Source of the DNA: Rapidithrix thailandica
Lineage (GTDB): Bacteria > Bacteroidota > Bacteroidia > Cytophagales > Flammeovirgaceae
NCBI RefSeq assembly: GCF_039710355.1
Contig: NZ_JBDKWZ010000020.1
Coordinates: forward strand, 1-64,000
Length of the DNA: 64,000 nucleotides
Direction: 5' to 3'
The position numbers were made by a program, and so were the translations under genes. The notes under the pieces are model-generated. The model did not search any database. It was not told the origin of the DNA and was given only the letters and a program-made list of their open reading frames with translations. Below are positions 25,913 to 33,306 of this stretch, piece after piece (position 1 is the first letter of the stretch; each line of letters begins with the position of its first letter).

Positions 25913-26577
25913 AAATCTAACCTGTTGAATATCTTTTTTGCTTAAAATAAGATGAATCAGGACTAAACATCTTTGTTCAATAGCCAAAAGATAGCCTGTT
26001 CGCCATTTTTATTAATAAAAATTTGACTTATGATCGGAATTCACAAGTAATCTCTGTAATGGCTTAGAGTATGTATTTTAAAAATCAAAAATATGTAATA
26101 TGCCAGCTAACATACCCCACATCCAAATAATAGGGGCAAAGATACGAATTTCGTCTCTATTCCATACCTTCACGTCTAAGTCTGTTAAGATTTTCACCGC
26201 TTTACGAAGATACCTGTAACCTTCCCAAAGCTAAGCCTCTCTTTTGTACCCTATTTTCTCGCGTAAAAATACAATTGACTACTCAGCTTAAAATATGACA
26301 AAGGTCAACCTTACAATATGACGAAAATCAACAAGAGCACAAGCGATTGAATATCAATATATTAACCTGTAAACAGAATTTCATCATGACTTTTATCCAA
26401 AAAATATTTCCGTAAATACCCCGTTAAATAAATGAGAATATTGAAACAATCACTTTGATTAACCTTATATCTCACCAACGATAGATTAAACAGTTTTTTT
26501 AACTACACAATTCTCCGCAAAAGTGTCGTTTTTGCATTGATAATACTAAAACCATTTTTATTTTAAATTCCAGTGCT
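25913..26577. other. 665-base divergent intergenic region
   Basis: Between trhO (-) and two tiny lipoprotein genes (+). I see no coding frame of note. It contains two tandem FNR-like palindromic motifs (26296-26307 and 26319-26330, annotated separately) and an AT-rich stretch just before 26578 that probably holds the lipoprotein promoter. Confidence 0.5.
26296..26330. promoter_or_regulatory. Two tandem CRP/FNR-like motifs
   Basis: TGACAAAGGTCA (26296-26307) is a palindrome TGAC-N4-GTCA, and TGACGAAAATCA (26319-26330) is a degenerate second copy. The repeats extend to an 18-base direct repeat AATATGACnAAnnTCAAC starting at 26292 and 26315, 23 bases apart. The half-site resembles those bound by CRP/FNR-family regulators. 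Binding is inference. Confidence 0.35.
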
Positions 26578-26754
26578 ATGAAAAAGAAAGGTATAAAACA
26601 AATAATTGGCATGGTCTTATTAGTTGGGTTTATAGCAAGTATGAGTGCTTGTCATACTACGCCCCCTTCTCCTTGGGAGCCCAATTATAATGCAACCATC
26701 AGCAAGATTTCTCAACGGAATGCTGATTTTCAAACGATCGAACAATCAAAATGA
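26578..26754 (+). CDS. Tiny lipoprotein, 58 residues
   Basis: The frame MKKKGIKQIIGMVLLVGF gives a typical lipoprotein signal peptide: two to three lysines, a hydrophobic core and a lipobox-like end SMSAC with Cys25. The mature part is about 33 residues (CHTTPPSPWEPNYNA...) without charge clusters. The stop overlaps the next start by ATGA, a hallmark of real translationally coupled genes. A 665-base region precedes it and a terminator closes the pair at 26901. No family is recognised; small lipoproteins are often unannotated in Bacteroidota. Confidence 0.6.
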   Translation: MKKKGIKQIIGMVLLVGFIASMSACHTTPPSPWEPNYNATISKISQRNADFQTIEQSK

Positions 26755-26876
26755 AAAGACTTACAGTGTTAATTTTTTCTCTGAGTATTTTACTCCTTAC
26801 AACCTTCAGTTGTAAACCCAAACAAAGAATGATCAAACCCGGAAAACCTATACCGTGTCCTATAAAAGATTGTTAA
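26751..26876 (+). CDS. Tiny lipoprotein, 41 residues
   Basis: MKRLTVLIFSLSILLLTTF is a clear lipoprotein signal, followed by lipobox FSC with Cys21. The mature peptide is only about 21 residues (CKPKQRMIKPGKP...), strongly basic, and ends in two more cysteines (CPIKDC). It overlaps the upstream lipoprotein gene by four bases (ATGA) and is followed after 24 bases by a strong terminator. The pair forms a small bicistronic unit. Function unknown; the basic, Cys-bearing end is unusual for so short a protein. Confidence 0.6.
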   Translation: MKRLTVLIFSLSILLLTTFSCKPKQRMIKPGKPIPCPIKDC

Positions 26877-26900
26877 AATCTGGTTTTGATAGTACTTTTG

Positions 26901-26937
26901 AAAACGGTTCGAATTTGAGAAATTCGAACCGTTTTTT
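26901..26937 (+). terminator. Terminator of the tiny-lipoprotein unit
   Basis: A 16-bp perfect stem (26901-26916 with 26920-26935, core ACGGTTCGAATTT), 3-base loop and T6 tract. It separates the lipoprotein pair from the TPR gene and shows that the apparent long frame running from 26855 is not the start of the TPR protein. Confidence 0.9.
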
Positions 26938-26989
26938 ATTTGAAATTTTGAGAAGTAGCCATTTTGACAAATTAATATTGACACATGCT

Positions 26990-28033
26990 ATGAAAAGACC
27001 ATATATTCAATCCCTGCTGGCTGCATGGATACTTATACTCCTGTTCAACGCCTGTTCTTCCGAAGGCGAAAGAAAATCCAGTACAATCCGCTTCTTCAAA
27101 AAAGGTAAAATGGCCCTGGAGAAAAAAGAGTTTAAAAAGGCAAAAAACTTCTTCTCAGAAGCTATACGGGAAGATAGCACCTTTAAGGAAGCCTTTAATA
27201 ACCGGGGAATTGCCAAGTTCGAAACACAAGATTACTCAGGAGCGATAGAAGATTACAATCAGGCTCTCACACTGGACTCTTCCTTTACCGATGCCCTTTA
27301 TAACCGGGCCAACGCCCACTTTGAACTAGGGCATTATACGGATGCACTTCAAGATCTTAACACAGTCTTAAAAGCTTACCCTGACTCAGCTTATGTGTAT
27401 ATGAACCGGGGAACGGTTTTTATTCAGTTGCAACAAAATGATCGGGCATTAAAGGATTTTAATAAAGTACTGGAGCTAAAGCCTCTCAATACCGAAGCTT
27501 TTATCAACAAGGGATCGGCTTATTATCATATGCAACAATGGGACTCCGCAGAAATTTTCTTCAAAAAAGCGCTGGAGCAAAACCCTATGCAAGACTTTGC
27601 TTTGAACAACATGGGCTTACTAAAAATGCGACAGAAAGATTTTCAATTGGCATTTGATTATCTGAGCAAAGCCGTCAACATCAAACCGGCCCACCCCTAT
27701 TATTTGAACAACCTGGCGTTTGTTAAAATCAAATTGGATCAACTGGAAGAAGCAAAAAAGGATTTGGAGACCTCACTTTTTTATCTCAAAAACAACTCTT
27801 GGACTTACCGCAATTTAGGGATTTATTATTTGAAAAAAGGAGAAGTTCAAATGGCCTTACAACAATTTGAAAAGGCCTTGGCACTTACTCCCAATGCTGA
27901 GCAAATATATTATTACAAAGGCTTGGCCCACAAGCAACTTACTCAGAACAAAGAAGCGTGCGAAAGTTGGGAGCAAGGCCTGCAAAACGGTGACATAGAA
28001 TGTGAGCAAATGCTGAATGAGAATTGCCATTAA
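26990..28033 (+). CDS. TPR-repeat lipoprotein
   Basis: A 347-residue lipoprotein. MKRPYIQSLLAAWILILLF is a signal with lipobox FNAC (Cys near residue 21). The rest is a run of about eight tetratricopeptide repeats, e.g. KEAFNNRGIAKFETQDYSGAIEDYNQAL, ALYNRANAHFELGHYTDALQDL and VYMNRGTVFIQLQQNDRALKDF (27184-27465), giving a curved protein-binding solenoid facing the periplasm or anchored in the outer membrane. The true start is the ATG at 26990; the frame is open upstream but runs through a terminator. It is a single gene with its own terminator. The partner is unknown. Confidence 0.88.
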   Translation: MKRPYIQSLLAAWILILLFNACSSEGERKSSTIRFFKKGKMALEKKEFKKAKNFFSEAIREDSTFKEAFNNRGIAKFETQDYSGAIEDYNQALTLDSSFTDALYNRANAHFELGHYTDALQDLNTVLKAYPDSAYVYMNRGTVFIQLQQNDRALKDFNKVLELKPLNTEAFINKGSAYYHMQQWDSAEIFFKKALEQNPMQDFALNNMGLLKMRQKDFQLAFDYLSKAVNIKPAHPYYLNNLAFVKIKLDQLEEAKKDLETSLFYLKNNSWTYRNLGIYYLKKGEVQMALQQFEKALALTPNAEQIYYYKGLAHKQLTQNKEACESWEQGLQNGDIECEQMLNENCH

Positions 28034-28035
28034 AT

Positions 28036-28079
28036 AAAAAGCCCAAGTGCTTGAACAGATTCAAGCACTTGGGCTTTTT
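28036..28079. terminator. Bidirectional terminator between TPR gene and mazG
   Basis: A perfect 19-bp stem (28036-28054 with 28061-28079, core GCCCAAGTGCTTGA), 6-base loop, with A5/T5 ends. It serves the + strand TPR gene and the converging mazG. Confidence 0.95.
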
Positions 28080-28098
28080 AACATTTACAAAATACATT

Positions 28099-28896
28099 TT
28101 ATAATTTTTTGGCTGCTTCCCAATACTGGTCCATTTCTGCCAGAGACATTTCTTCAAAAGACTTTCCGTCTTTTTTGGATTGCTCCTCCAGGTAGTTAAA
28201 GCGTTTGATAAATTTCTTATTGGTTTTTTCCAAGGCTGTTTCCGGGTCTATCCCTACAAAACGGGCGTAATTAATCAGAGAAAACAACAAATCGCCAAAT
28301 TCCTCTTCGGCCTTCTCAACGGCATGTTTTCCTTCTTTTTCCACCCTGATTTCCTCTTGAAACTCCTCCATCTCTTCTTCCACCTTTTCCCAAACTTGCT
28401 CTTTTGCCTCCCAATCAAAACCAACCCCCCGTACTTTTTCTTGAATACGGGTAGCTTTCACCATTGCCGGCAAAGAAGAAGGCACCCCTCCTAAAATCGT
28501 TTTATTCTTATTCCCCTTCTCTTTTAATTTGATTAATTCCCAGTTTCGTTTCACATCCTCATCCGAATCCACCTTCACGTCTCCATAAATATGCGGATGC
28601 CTGGAAATCAATTTCTCACAGACTCCATTCAAGACATCTTTAATATCAAAATCATTGGTTTCCGAAGCTATTTTTGAATAGAAAACCATATGCATTACCA
28701 AATCGCCCAATTCTTTCCTGACTTCTTCCAAGTCGTTGGAAATGATGGCATCAGAAAGTTCGTAGGTTTCTTCTATTGTGAGATACCGCAGTGACTCCAT
28801 CGTCTGTTTTTTATCCCATGGGCATTTCTCTCTCAAATCATCCATTATTCTTAACAACCGCTCAAAAGCTTTTAGCTTTTCTTCCATTGATGACAT
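28099..28896 (-). CDS. mazG: Nucleoside triphosphate pyrophosphohydrolase MazG
   Basis: A 265-residue all-alpha NTP pyrophosphohydrolase that hydrolyses NTPs and dNTPs to NMP and PPi, clearing damaged or excess nucleotides. It has two MazG domains. The first has CPWDKKQTMESLRYLTIEETYELSDAI and ELGDLVMHMVFYSKIA, with the Mg-binding E-x-x-E and E-x-x-D pattern. The second has WEKVEEEMEEFQEEI and AEEEFGDLLFSLINYAR. ISRHPHIYGDV and the GGVPSSLPAMVKATRIQEKV linker are diagnostic of the full-length form. It ends about 20 bases from the terminator shared with the TPR gene. Confidence 0.95.
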   Translation of the reverse strand: MSSMEEKLKAFERLLRIMDDLREKCPWDKKQTMESLRYLTIEETYELSDAIISNDLEEVRKELGDLVMHMVFYSKIASETNDFDIKDVLNGVCEKLISRHPHIYGDVKVDSDEDVKRNWELIKLKEKGNKNKTILGGVPSSLPAMVKATRIQEKVRGVGFDWEAKEQVWEKVEEEMEEFQEEIRVEKEGKHAVEKAEEEFGDLLFSLINYARFVGIDPETALEKTNKKFIKRFNYLEEQSKKDGKSFEEMSLAEMDQYWEAAKKL

Positions 28897-29005
28897 TTTT
28901 ATGAATTTTAATTTTGGTTTTTAATCTATAATCATTCTTGTACAGTCTTGAAAAACAGACTCCGCCCTTATCAAGCCATCATTTTACTTACCCCCTCATT
29001 CGTAC

Positions 29006-29476
29006 TTAACTCACTATTGCTTCTACATAAATTTTGCGTCCTTCCACCCTTACCACTTTCACTTTGGTGCCCACATCCAGGAAGTTACCCATGGTTCTGA
29101 CTTCTCTCACCTCATCGTCAAACTCTGCCGAGCCAATCGGGCGAAGTGCGGAAACGGTAATGCCTTCGGTTCCGAGCGTGATAGTTTCATCATCTTCGTT
29201 CACTTTACTTTCTATGACTTGTTTTAAGGCCAGTTTATCCCAGGCACCGGATTTAAAACTGTAGTAAAGCGCAGTTCCGGATACCGTGAGGGTACTCACC
29301 ATTATCCAAGTACCTGTGGCAGAGCCAAAATAGCGATACCCCAATACTACTCCTATGATAGCGCTAATGCTACCTATCACACCTACAAAAGTAGTCCCGG
29401 GAATGAAAATCACCTCCACAATAATCAAAAACACGCCAAAAAGTATCAGGGAAATTACTGTAACCCATTCAGCCAT
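29006..29476 (-). CDS. NfeD-like membrane protein
   Basis: A 156-residue protein with three membrane helices in the first ~85 residues (VISLILFGVFLIIVEVIFIPG, GVIGSISAIIGVVLGY, WIMVSTLTVSGTALYY) and a C-terminal OB-fold NfeD domain (LGTEGITVSALRPIGSAEF, GTKVKVVRVEGRKIYVEA). Short NfeD proteins usually work with a stomatin/SPFH partner such as FloA, but no SPFH gene is adjacent here. The promoter presumably lies in the gap toward the T9SS-cargo gene; nothing distinct was seen there. Confidence 0.88.
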   Translation of the reverse strand: MAEWVTVISLILFGVFLIIVEVIFIPGTTFVGVIGSISAIIGVVLGYRYFGSATGTWIMVSTLTVSGTALYYSFKSGAWDKLALKQVIESKVNEDDETITLGTEGITVSALRPIGSAEFDDEVREVRTMGNFLDVGTKVKVVRVEGRKIYVEAIVS

Positions 29477-29733
29477 AATTCAGTGTTTAGTTGAGAAAGA
29501 ATTATACATCTTGTTTGCATGTATAACCCGAAAGATAAAGAAAACAAATTGTGATTGGGCAACATATTTCCATTATTTTTTACAGACAAACCATATCCAC
29601 CGAAATGCATAACCACACACACTGTACTGCGTTCCGCAACAAAAAAGCGAAGGTATCAGAAGACACCTTAGCTTTGTACTATCATTGACGTGTATTATAA
29701 TCTATCTTTCGAATGCAAACACAATGGCATCGT

Positions 29734-30516
29734 TTACTTTTTCAAAAACCGGTTGGTCATGTTATCGTAACTCACATAATAGGTTCCGCTTTCCAGGTCC
29801 CCACAATCTACCCGGGACGCGATACCTGATTTCAGCACTTTCCCATAAATATCCATAATTTCATATTTCACTTCTCTGGTAAAATTGAGGATGGAAGAAA
29901 CTCTTTTGGGATAAAAACTTGCCTTTTCTATTCCTGATTCGAATTCTATTTCCGGAGAGTGAATAATTTTCCCGGTCACTTCCAGATATTTTATTTTATA
30001 GCGGTTAACTCCCGAATGCTGTCTAACGGATACGCTATACTCCTGCATTCCTTGCTCCCCCTTACAGCTCACGGCCCGTTCGACTTGCCAATTATTATGT
30101 TCATACTTCATAATGAAATACTTCCCATATTTTTTTTCACCTTGGGCAATCCAGCTTACCTCTTCTCCATGTTTTTGGATGGATAAAAATTTAAATTCCT
30201 CCCTGGGGAGAATCGCATTGGGGTTGATTATCTTAGGCGCGCAAAAATCACCGTGTACAATTCTGATTTCCAACGCTTCTCCTTCTTCAAATTGAGAGAG
30301 ATCCAGGTTAAAAGCGGTAGAGGTTGGCACATTGTTCAAAGAGGTGCCATTCAGATAAATTTCCGAGATGCAATAATTCCCCTCTCCGTCATGGGGATTT
30401 TGAATGTAAAGGTTAGCCCCCCGGTAGATCCCATGAACAATCAATTCGGCAGAATGTATTTGGCTTATCAATGACAAGGTTAGGGTGATGGTAAGAAGAA
30501 GTTTGCTAAGTGACAT
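29734..30516 (-). CDS. Secreted protein with type IX secretion C-terminal domain
   Basis: A 260-residue protein with signal peptide MSLSKLLLTITLTLSLISQIHS. The ATG at 30516 is chosen over upstream in-frame codons because only it places the signal at the N-terminus. The middle (residues ~25-190) is unrecognised and rich in beta strands. The C-terminal ~60 residues read like a type A sorting domain: SFYPKRVSSILNFT, YEIMDIYGKVLKSGI, LESGTYYVSYDNMTNRFLKK, i.e. YPNP-like entry, D-x-x-G-K, and G-x-Y ending with a basic tail. It is therefore a T9SS cargo, probably exported across the outer membrane. The YPNP signature is degenerate (YPKR), and no catalytic domain is evident. Confidence 0.72.
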   Translation of the reverse strand: MSLSKLLLTITLTLSLISQIHSAELIVHGIYRGANLYIQNPHDGEGNYCISEIYLNGTSLNNVPTSTAFNLDLSQFEEGEALEIRIVHGDFCAPKIINPNAILPREEFKFLSIQKHGEEVSWIAQGEKKYGKYFIMKYEHNNWQVERAVSCKGEQGMQEYSVSVRQHSGVNRYKIKYLEVTGKIIHSPEIEFESGIEKASFYPKRVSSILNFTREVKYEIMDIYGKVLKSGIASRVDCGDLESGTYYVSYDNMTNRFLKK

Positions 30517-31028
30517 TTTAATTAATTTATTACTTATCATATCAATAATAATGTATAATACAGATAATCCCACATGAATGATTAGTAAATACAAAGATGA
30601 AAAGATAGAGTACCTATTCTAGGAAGTGTTTTTTAGGTAATTATGTAGTTATATACGGGGATGTAATATTTTTGGCTATAACAATTCATTACAAAAGTAG
30701 GTATTTCACCATGAAAATTAAAAAACTCCTCTGAATAAATCTTAATGATAATTATTACTTTTGCAGCCATATCTTTTTGAAGACCAAAGGAAAAAGTACA
30801 ACTTGCTGCTTTCAGGTACTGCTATGCCTGTGAGTTCATTTGCTTCTTCATAATTTTTATTACTATTCCCGGTGAAGTGTCAAAAGGGATTCGTACAAAC
30901 CATCAAAAAAATGTAAAGTAGTATGTACTTTTACAATTGCTATCTGAGTGATCTTTAAATGTATCTTGACCAGAAGATCACCGATATAGTTTGATTTTAA
31001 ATATTCATGTTCATAAAAAGCGAAAAAA
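30517..31028. other. 512-base region upstream of metF with a structured leader
   Basis: No coding frame is visible. From the candidate promoter at 30756 about 265 bases remain before the metF start. They contain several possible hairpins: GCAGC/GCTGC around 30763-30810, CAGG/CCTG near 30816-30833, AAAGTA-N5-TACTTT near 30915-30931, and GTGATCTT (30948-30955) with AAGATCAC (30974-30981). This resembles a cis-regulatory leader, but I do not recognise a known riboswitch class in it. Confidence 0.4.
30756..30763 (+). promoter_or_regulatory. Candidate -7 promoter element upstream of metF
   Basis: TACTTTTG matches the Bacteroidota -7 consensus TAnnTTTG in an AT-rich context. It would give a leader of about 260 nucleotides before metF. 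A -33 TTG is not clear. Confidence 0.4.
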
Positions 31029-31982
31029 TTGAAAGTAATCGATTATATCCGTCAATCTGACAAAACGTTGTTTTCATTTGAAATACTTCCTCCTTTAAAA
31101 GGCCAAAGCATCAAATCCATCTTTGATGCCATTGATCCTTTAATGGAGTTCAAACCTTCTTTTATTGATGTCACTTACCACCGGGAAGAATATTATTACA
31201 AACAGCATCCCAATGGCCTGTTAGAAAAACGGACCATCCGTAAGCGGCCGGGTACTGTAGGCATTTGCGCTGCTATTATGAACCGATATCATGTAGATAC
31301 CGTGCCTCATTTGATTTGCGGAGGATTCAATAAGGAAGAAACGGAAAATGCCTTAATCGATTTGCACTTTCTCGGCATTGAAAATGTACTTGTGCTCCGG
31401 GGAGACTCCATCAAATCCGAACCCGCTTTTACCCCTACCGAAGGAGGGCATCAGTACGCTTCGGAATTATTGGAACAGGTAGCACAAATCAACAATGGCA
31501 TTTATCAAGATGAAATTTTGGAAAACCGCACTCCTACTGACTTTTGTATTGGCGTAGCCGGCTATCCGGAAAAGCACTTTGAAGCACCCAACCTCAACAC
31601 CGATTTAAAATATTTAAAACTGAAAGTAGACCTGGGAGCTGAATACATCGTGACACAAATGTTTTTTGACAACCAAAAGTTCTTTGAGTTTGAGCAAAAG
31701 TGCCGGGACATGGGCATTACCGTTCCGATCATTCCCGGATTAAAGCCTTTCAGCAGCAAGCGGCAACTGACAACTCTTCCGAGCTTTTTCCATATAGACA
31801 TTCCTCAGGAATTGGTAGCAGAAGTGGAAAAATGCCAAAACAACGAACAAGTACGGGAACTGGGCATTGAATGGTGTGCTCAACAATCCAAAGAGCTCAT
31901 CAAACACGGTGTTCCGAGTTTACATTACTATTCTATGGGAAAATCCCGCTCAGTTAGTAAAATTGCGGCTCAACTTTTTTAA
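31029..31982 (+). CDS. metF: Methylenetetrahydrofolate reductase
   Basis: A 317-residue flavin-dependent TIM-barrel enzyme that reduces 5,10-methylene-THF to 5-methyl-THF for methionine synthesis. Motifs: TLFSFEILPPLKGQSI near the N-terminus with the catalytic Glu, FIDVTYHREEYYYKQHP, the folate/FAD region VLVLRGDS, CIGVAGYPEKH, and YIVTQMFFDNQKFFEF. The start is TTG at 31029: it yields the usual MKVIDYIRQ N-terminus, and the nearest upstream ATG is out of frame. A membrane protein gene follows 32 bases downstream. The long leader suggests regulation by methionine-pathway status, which is inference. Confidence 0.95.
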   Translation: MKVIDYIRQSDKTLFSFEILPPLKGQSIKSIFDAIDPLMEFKPSFIDVTYHREEYYYKQHPNGLLEKRTIRKRPGTVGICAAIMNRYHVDTVPHLICGGFNKEETENALIDLHFLGIENVLVLRGDSIKSEPAFTPTEGGHQYASELLEQVAQINNGIYQDEILENRTPTDFCIGVAGYPEKHFEAPNLNTDLKYLKLKVDLGAEYIVTQMFFDNQKFFEFEQKCRDMGITVPIIPGLKPFSSKRQLTTLPSFFHIDIPQELVAEVEKCQNNEQVRELGIEWCAQQSKELIKHGVPSLHYYSMGKSRSVSKIAAQLF

Positions 31983-32014
31983 TCGCCAAACTGATCGAAA
32001 CAATTCTTATATAT

Positions 32015-33292
32015 TTGTGTAATGCAGGGTTATTCACCCTGCTTATCTTTTTATTTTACCGTTACACATCCTTTAGCCTACCGAAAAAATATTTTTTTGC
32101 AGGGCTAGGTATTAAATTATTAGCCGGGACCACCCTGGGTCTGGTTTACCATTATTACTATCACGAAGGGGATACACTCTCCTTATTTAAAGATGCCACG
32201 GTACTCACCCGGGTCGCTTATCAAGCTCCGTTTGATTATCTGGAAATGTTATTTTCCAACCCCTTTGAAAAATACCCTCATGTATACGAAGCCATTGGCA
32301 ATTTAGACGTCAGGGCGTTGTTAATGAGTAAAATGATCAGCCTCGCTAATCTCCTTACCAATAACAACTATTGGCTTTCCAATCTTTATTTTTCCATACT
32401 AAGCTTTTGGGGAATATGGTACTTGTGCAATAAGTTAATCCAGCTTTTTTCACTGGATCGTTCTATCGTAGTGATAAGCTTCTTACTTTACCCTTCGGTA
32501 TTTTTTTGGGGTTCCGGTATTATCAAAGAAAGTGTTCTAATGGGATGCCTTTGTTTTATCGTAGGTTATTCACTCAACCTCCTCTATAGCCCTCCACAGA
32601 AGCCCTCCCGTCTTTCGCAAGTATTCGACTTTTTACTCTTCCTTTTTACCTTATTCATTGTTTTTAAATTAAAATATTATTACCTGGCCATTCTGTTACC
32701 CACTTTGATGTCATTAGCCATTTCACAAAAATTAATAAATCATCACCCACGATTGGAGAAGTATAATATACTACTTTTCAGCAGTTGTTTCGGACTGTTA
32801 GTCATTTGTGCTTCTTTTTCTCACCCCAACCTTCATTTTAAGGTCTTTTTTGAAGTATTGGTTAATAACTATTATGAAATGCTGAAGCAGTCGCCCAAAC
32901 TGCATAATACCATTACTTATACCGGTTTACAACCCAATGTATTGAGTATCATTCAGCATGCCCCACAGGCAATGCTTGAGGGACTCCTCAGGCCTTATCT
33001 ATGGGAAGAAGGTAATGTTTTAAAGAAGATTGCTGCTGTAGAAAACCTTCTATTCGGAGGTACCTTCATTCTTGCCATCATCCGTGTCATTGTCAAGAAA
33101 CCCAAAGTCTCTCCCAAACTTCAATTGCTCATTTTCGCTACTCTCGTATATTCTCTTCTAATGTTGACATTGCTATCGTTGGCTTCGCCCAATTTAGGCA
33201 ACCTGGTAAGATACAGAGTAGGCTTTATGCCCTTCTTACTTTTGCTTATCTTAGCCATTCTTAGGTTGAAGAAGGAGCTTCCCGGCAAATAA
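32015..33292 (+). CDS. Polytopic membrane protein, GT-C-like, function unknown
   Basis: A ~425-residue membrane protein with about ten hydrophobic segments. After the first helix comes YYYHEGDTLSLFKD, an acidic loop at the place where GT-C glycosyltransferases carry their catalytic Asp/Glu. A later LLYPSVFFWGSGIIKESVLM block recurs in Bacteroidota proteins of this type. The start is uncertain: TTG at 32015 is plausible, but the frame is open further upstream into the metF end and no ATG is available. It lies between metF and the helicase with short gaps. A sugar transferase role is only suggested by topology. Confidence 0.6.
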   Translation: MCNAGLFTLLIFLFYRYTSFSLPKKYFFAGLGIKLLAGTTLGLVYHYYYHEGDTLSLFKDATVLTRVAYQAPFDYLEMLFSNPFEKYPHVYEAIGNLDVRALLMSKMISLANLLTNNNYWLSNLYFSILSFWGIWYLCNKLIQLFSLDRSIVVISFLLYPSVFFWGSGIIKESVLMGCLCFIVGYSLNLLYSPPQKPSRLSQVFDFLLFLFTLFIVFKLKYYYLAILLPTLMSLAISQKLINHHPRLEKYNILLFSSCFGLLVICASFSHPNLHFKVFFEVLVNNYYEMLKQSPKLHNTITYTGLQPNVLSIIQHAPQAMLEGLLRPYLWEEGNVLKKIAAVENLLFGGTFILAIIRVIVKKPKVSPKLQLLIFATLVYSLLMLTLLSLASPNLGNLVRYRVGFMPFLLLLILAILRLKKELPGK

Positions 33293-33306
33293 AGATAACT
33301 TACCCG

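Noticed and set aside
26855..26989. N-terminal extension of the TPR lipoprotein
   Set aside because: It crosses the tiny-lipoprotein stop and the terminator at 26901-26937, and the signal peptide begins at 26990.
29669..29676. TAGCTTTG promoter-like element on the + strand
   Set aside because: It matches the -7 consensus, but no + strand gene follows; the next gene is on the minus strand, so chance or a small RNA; no further evidence.
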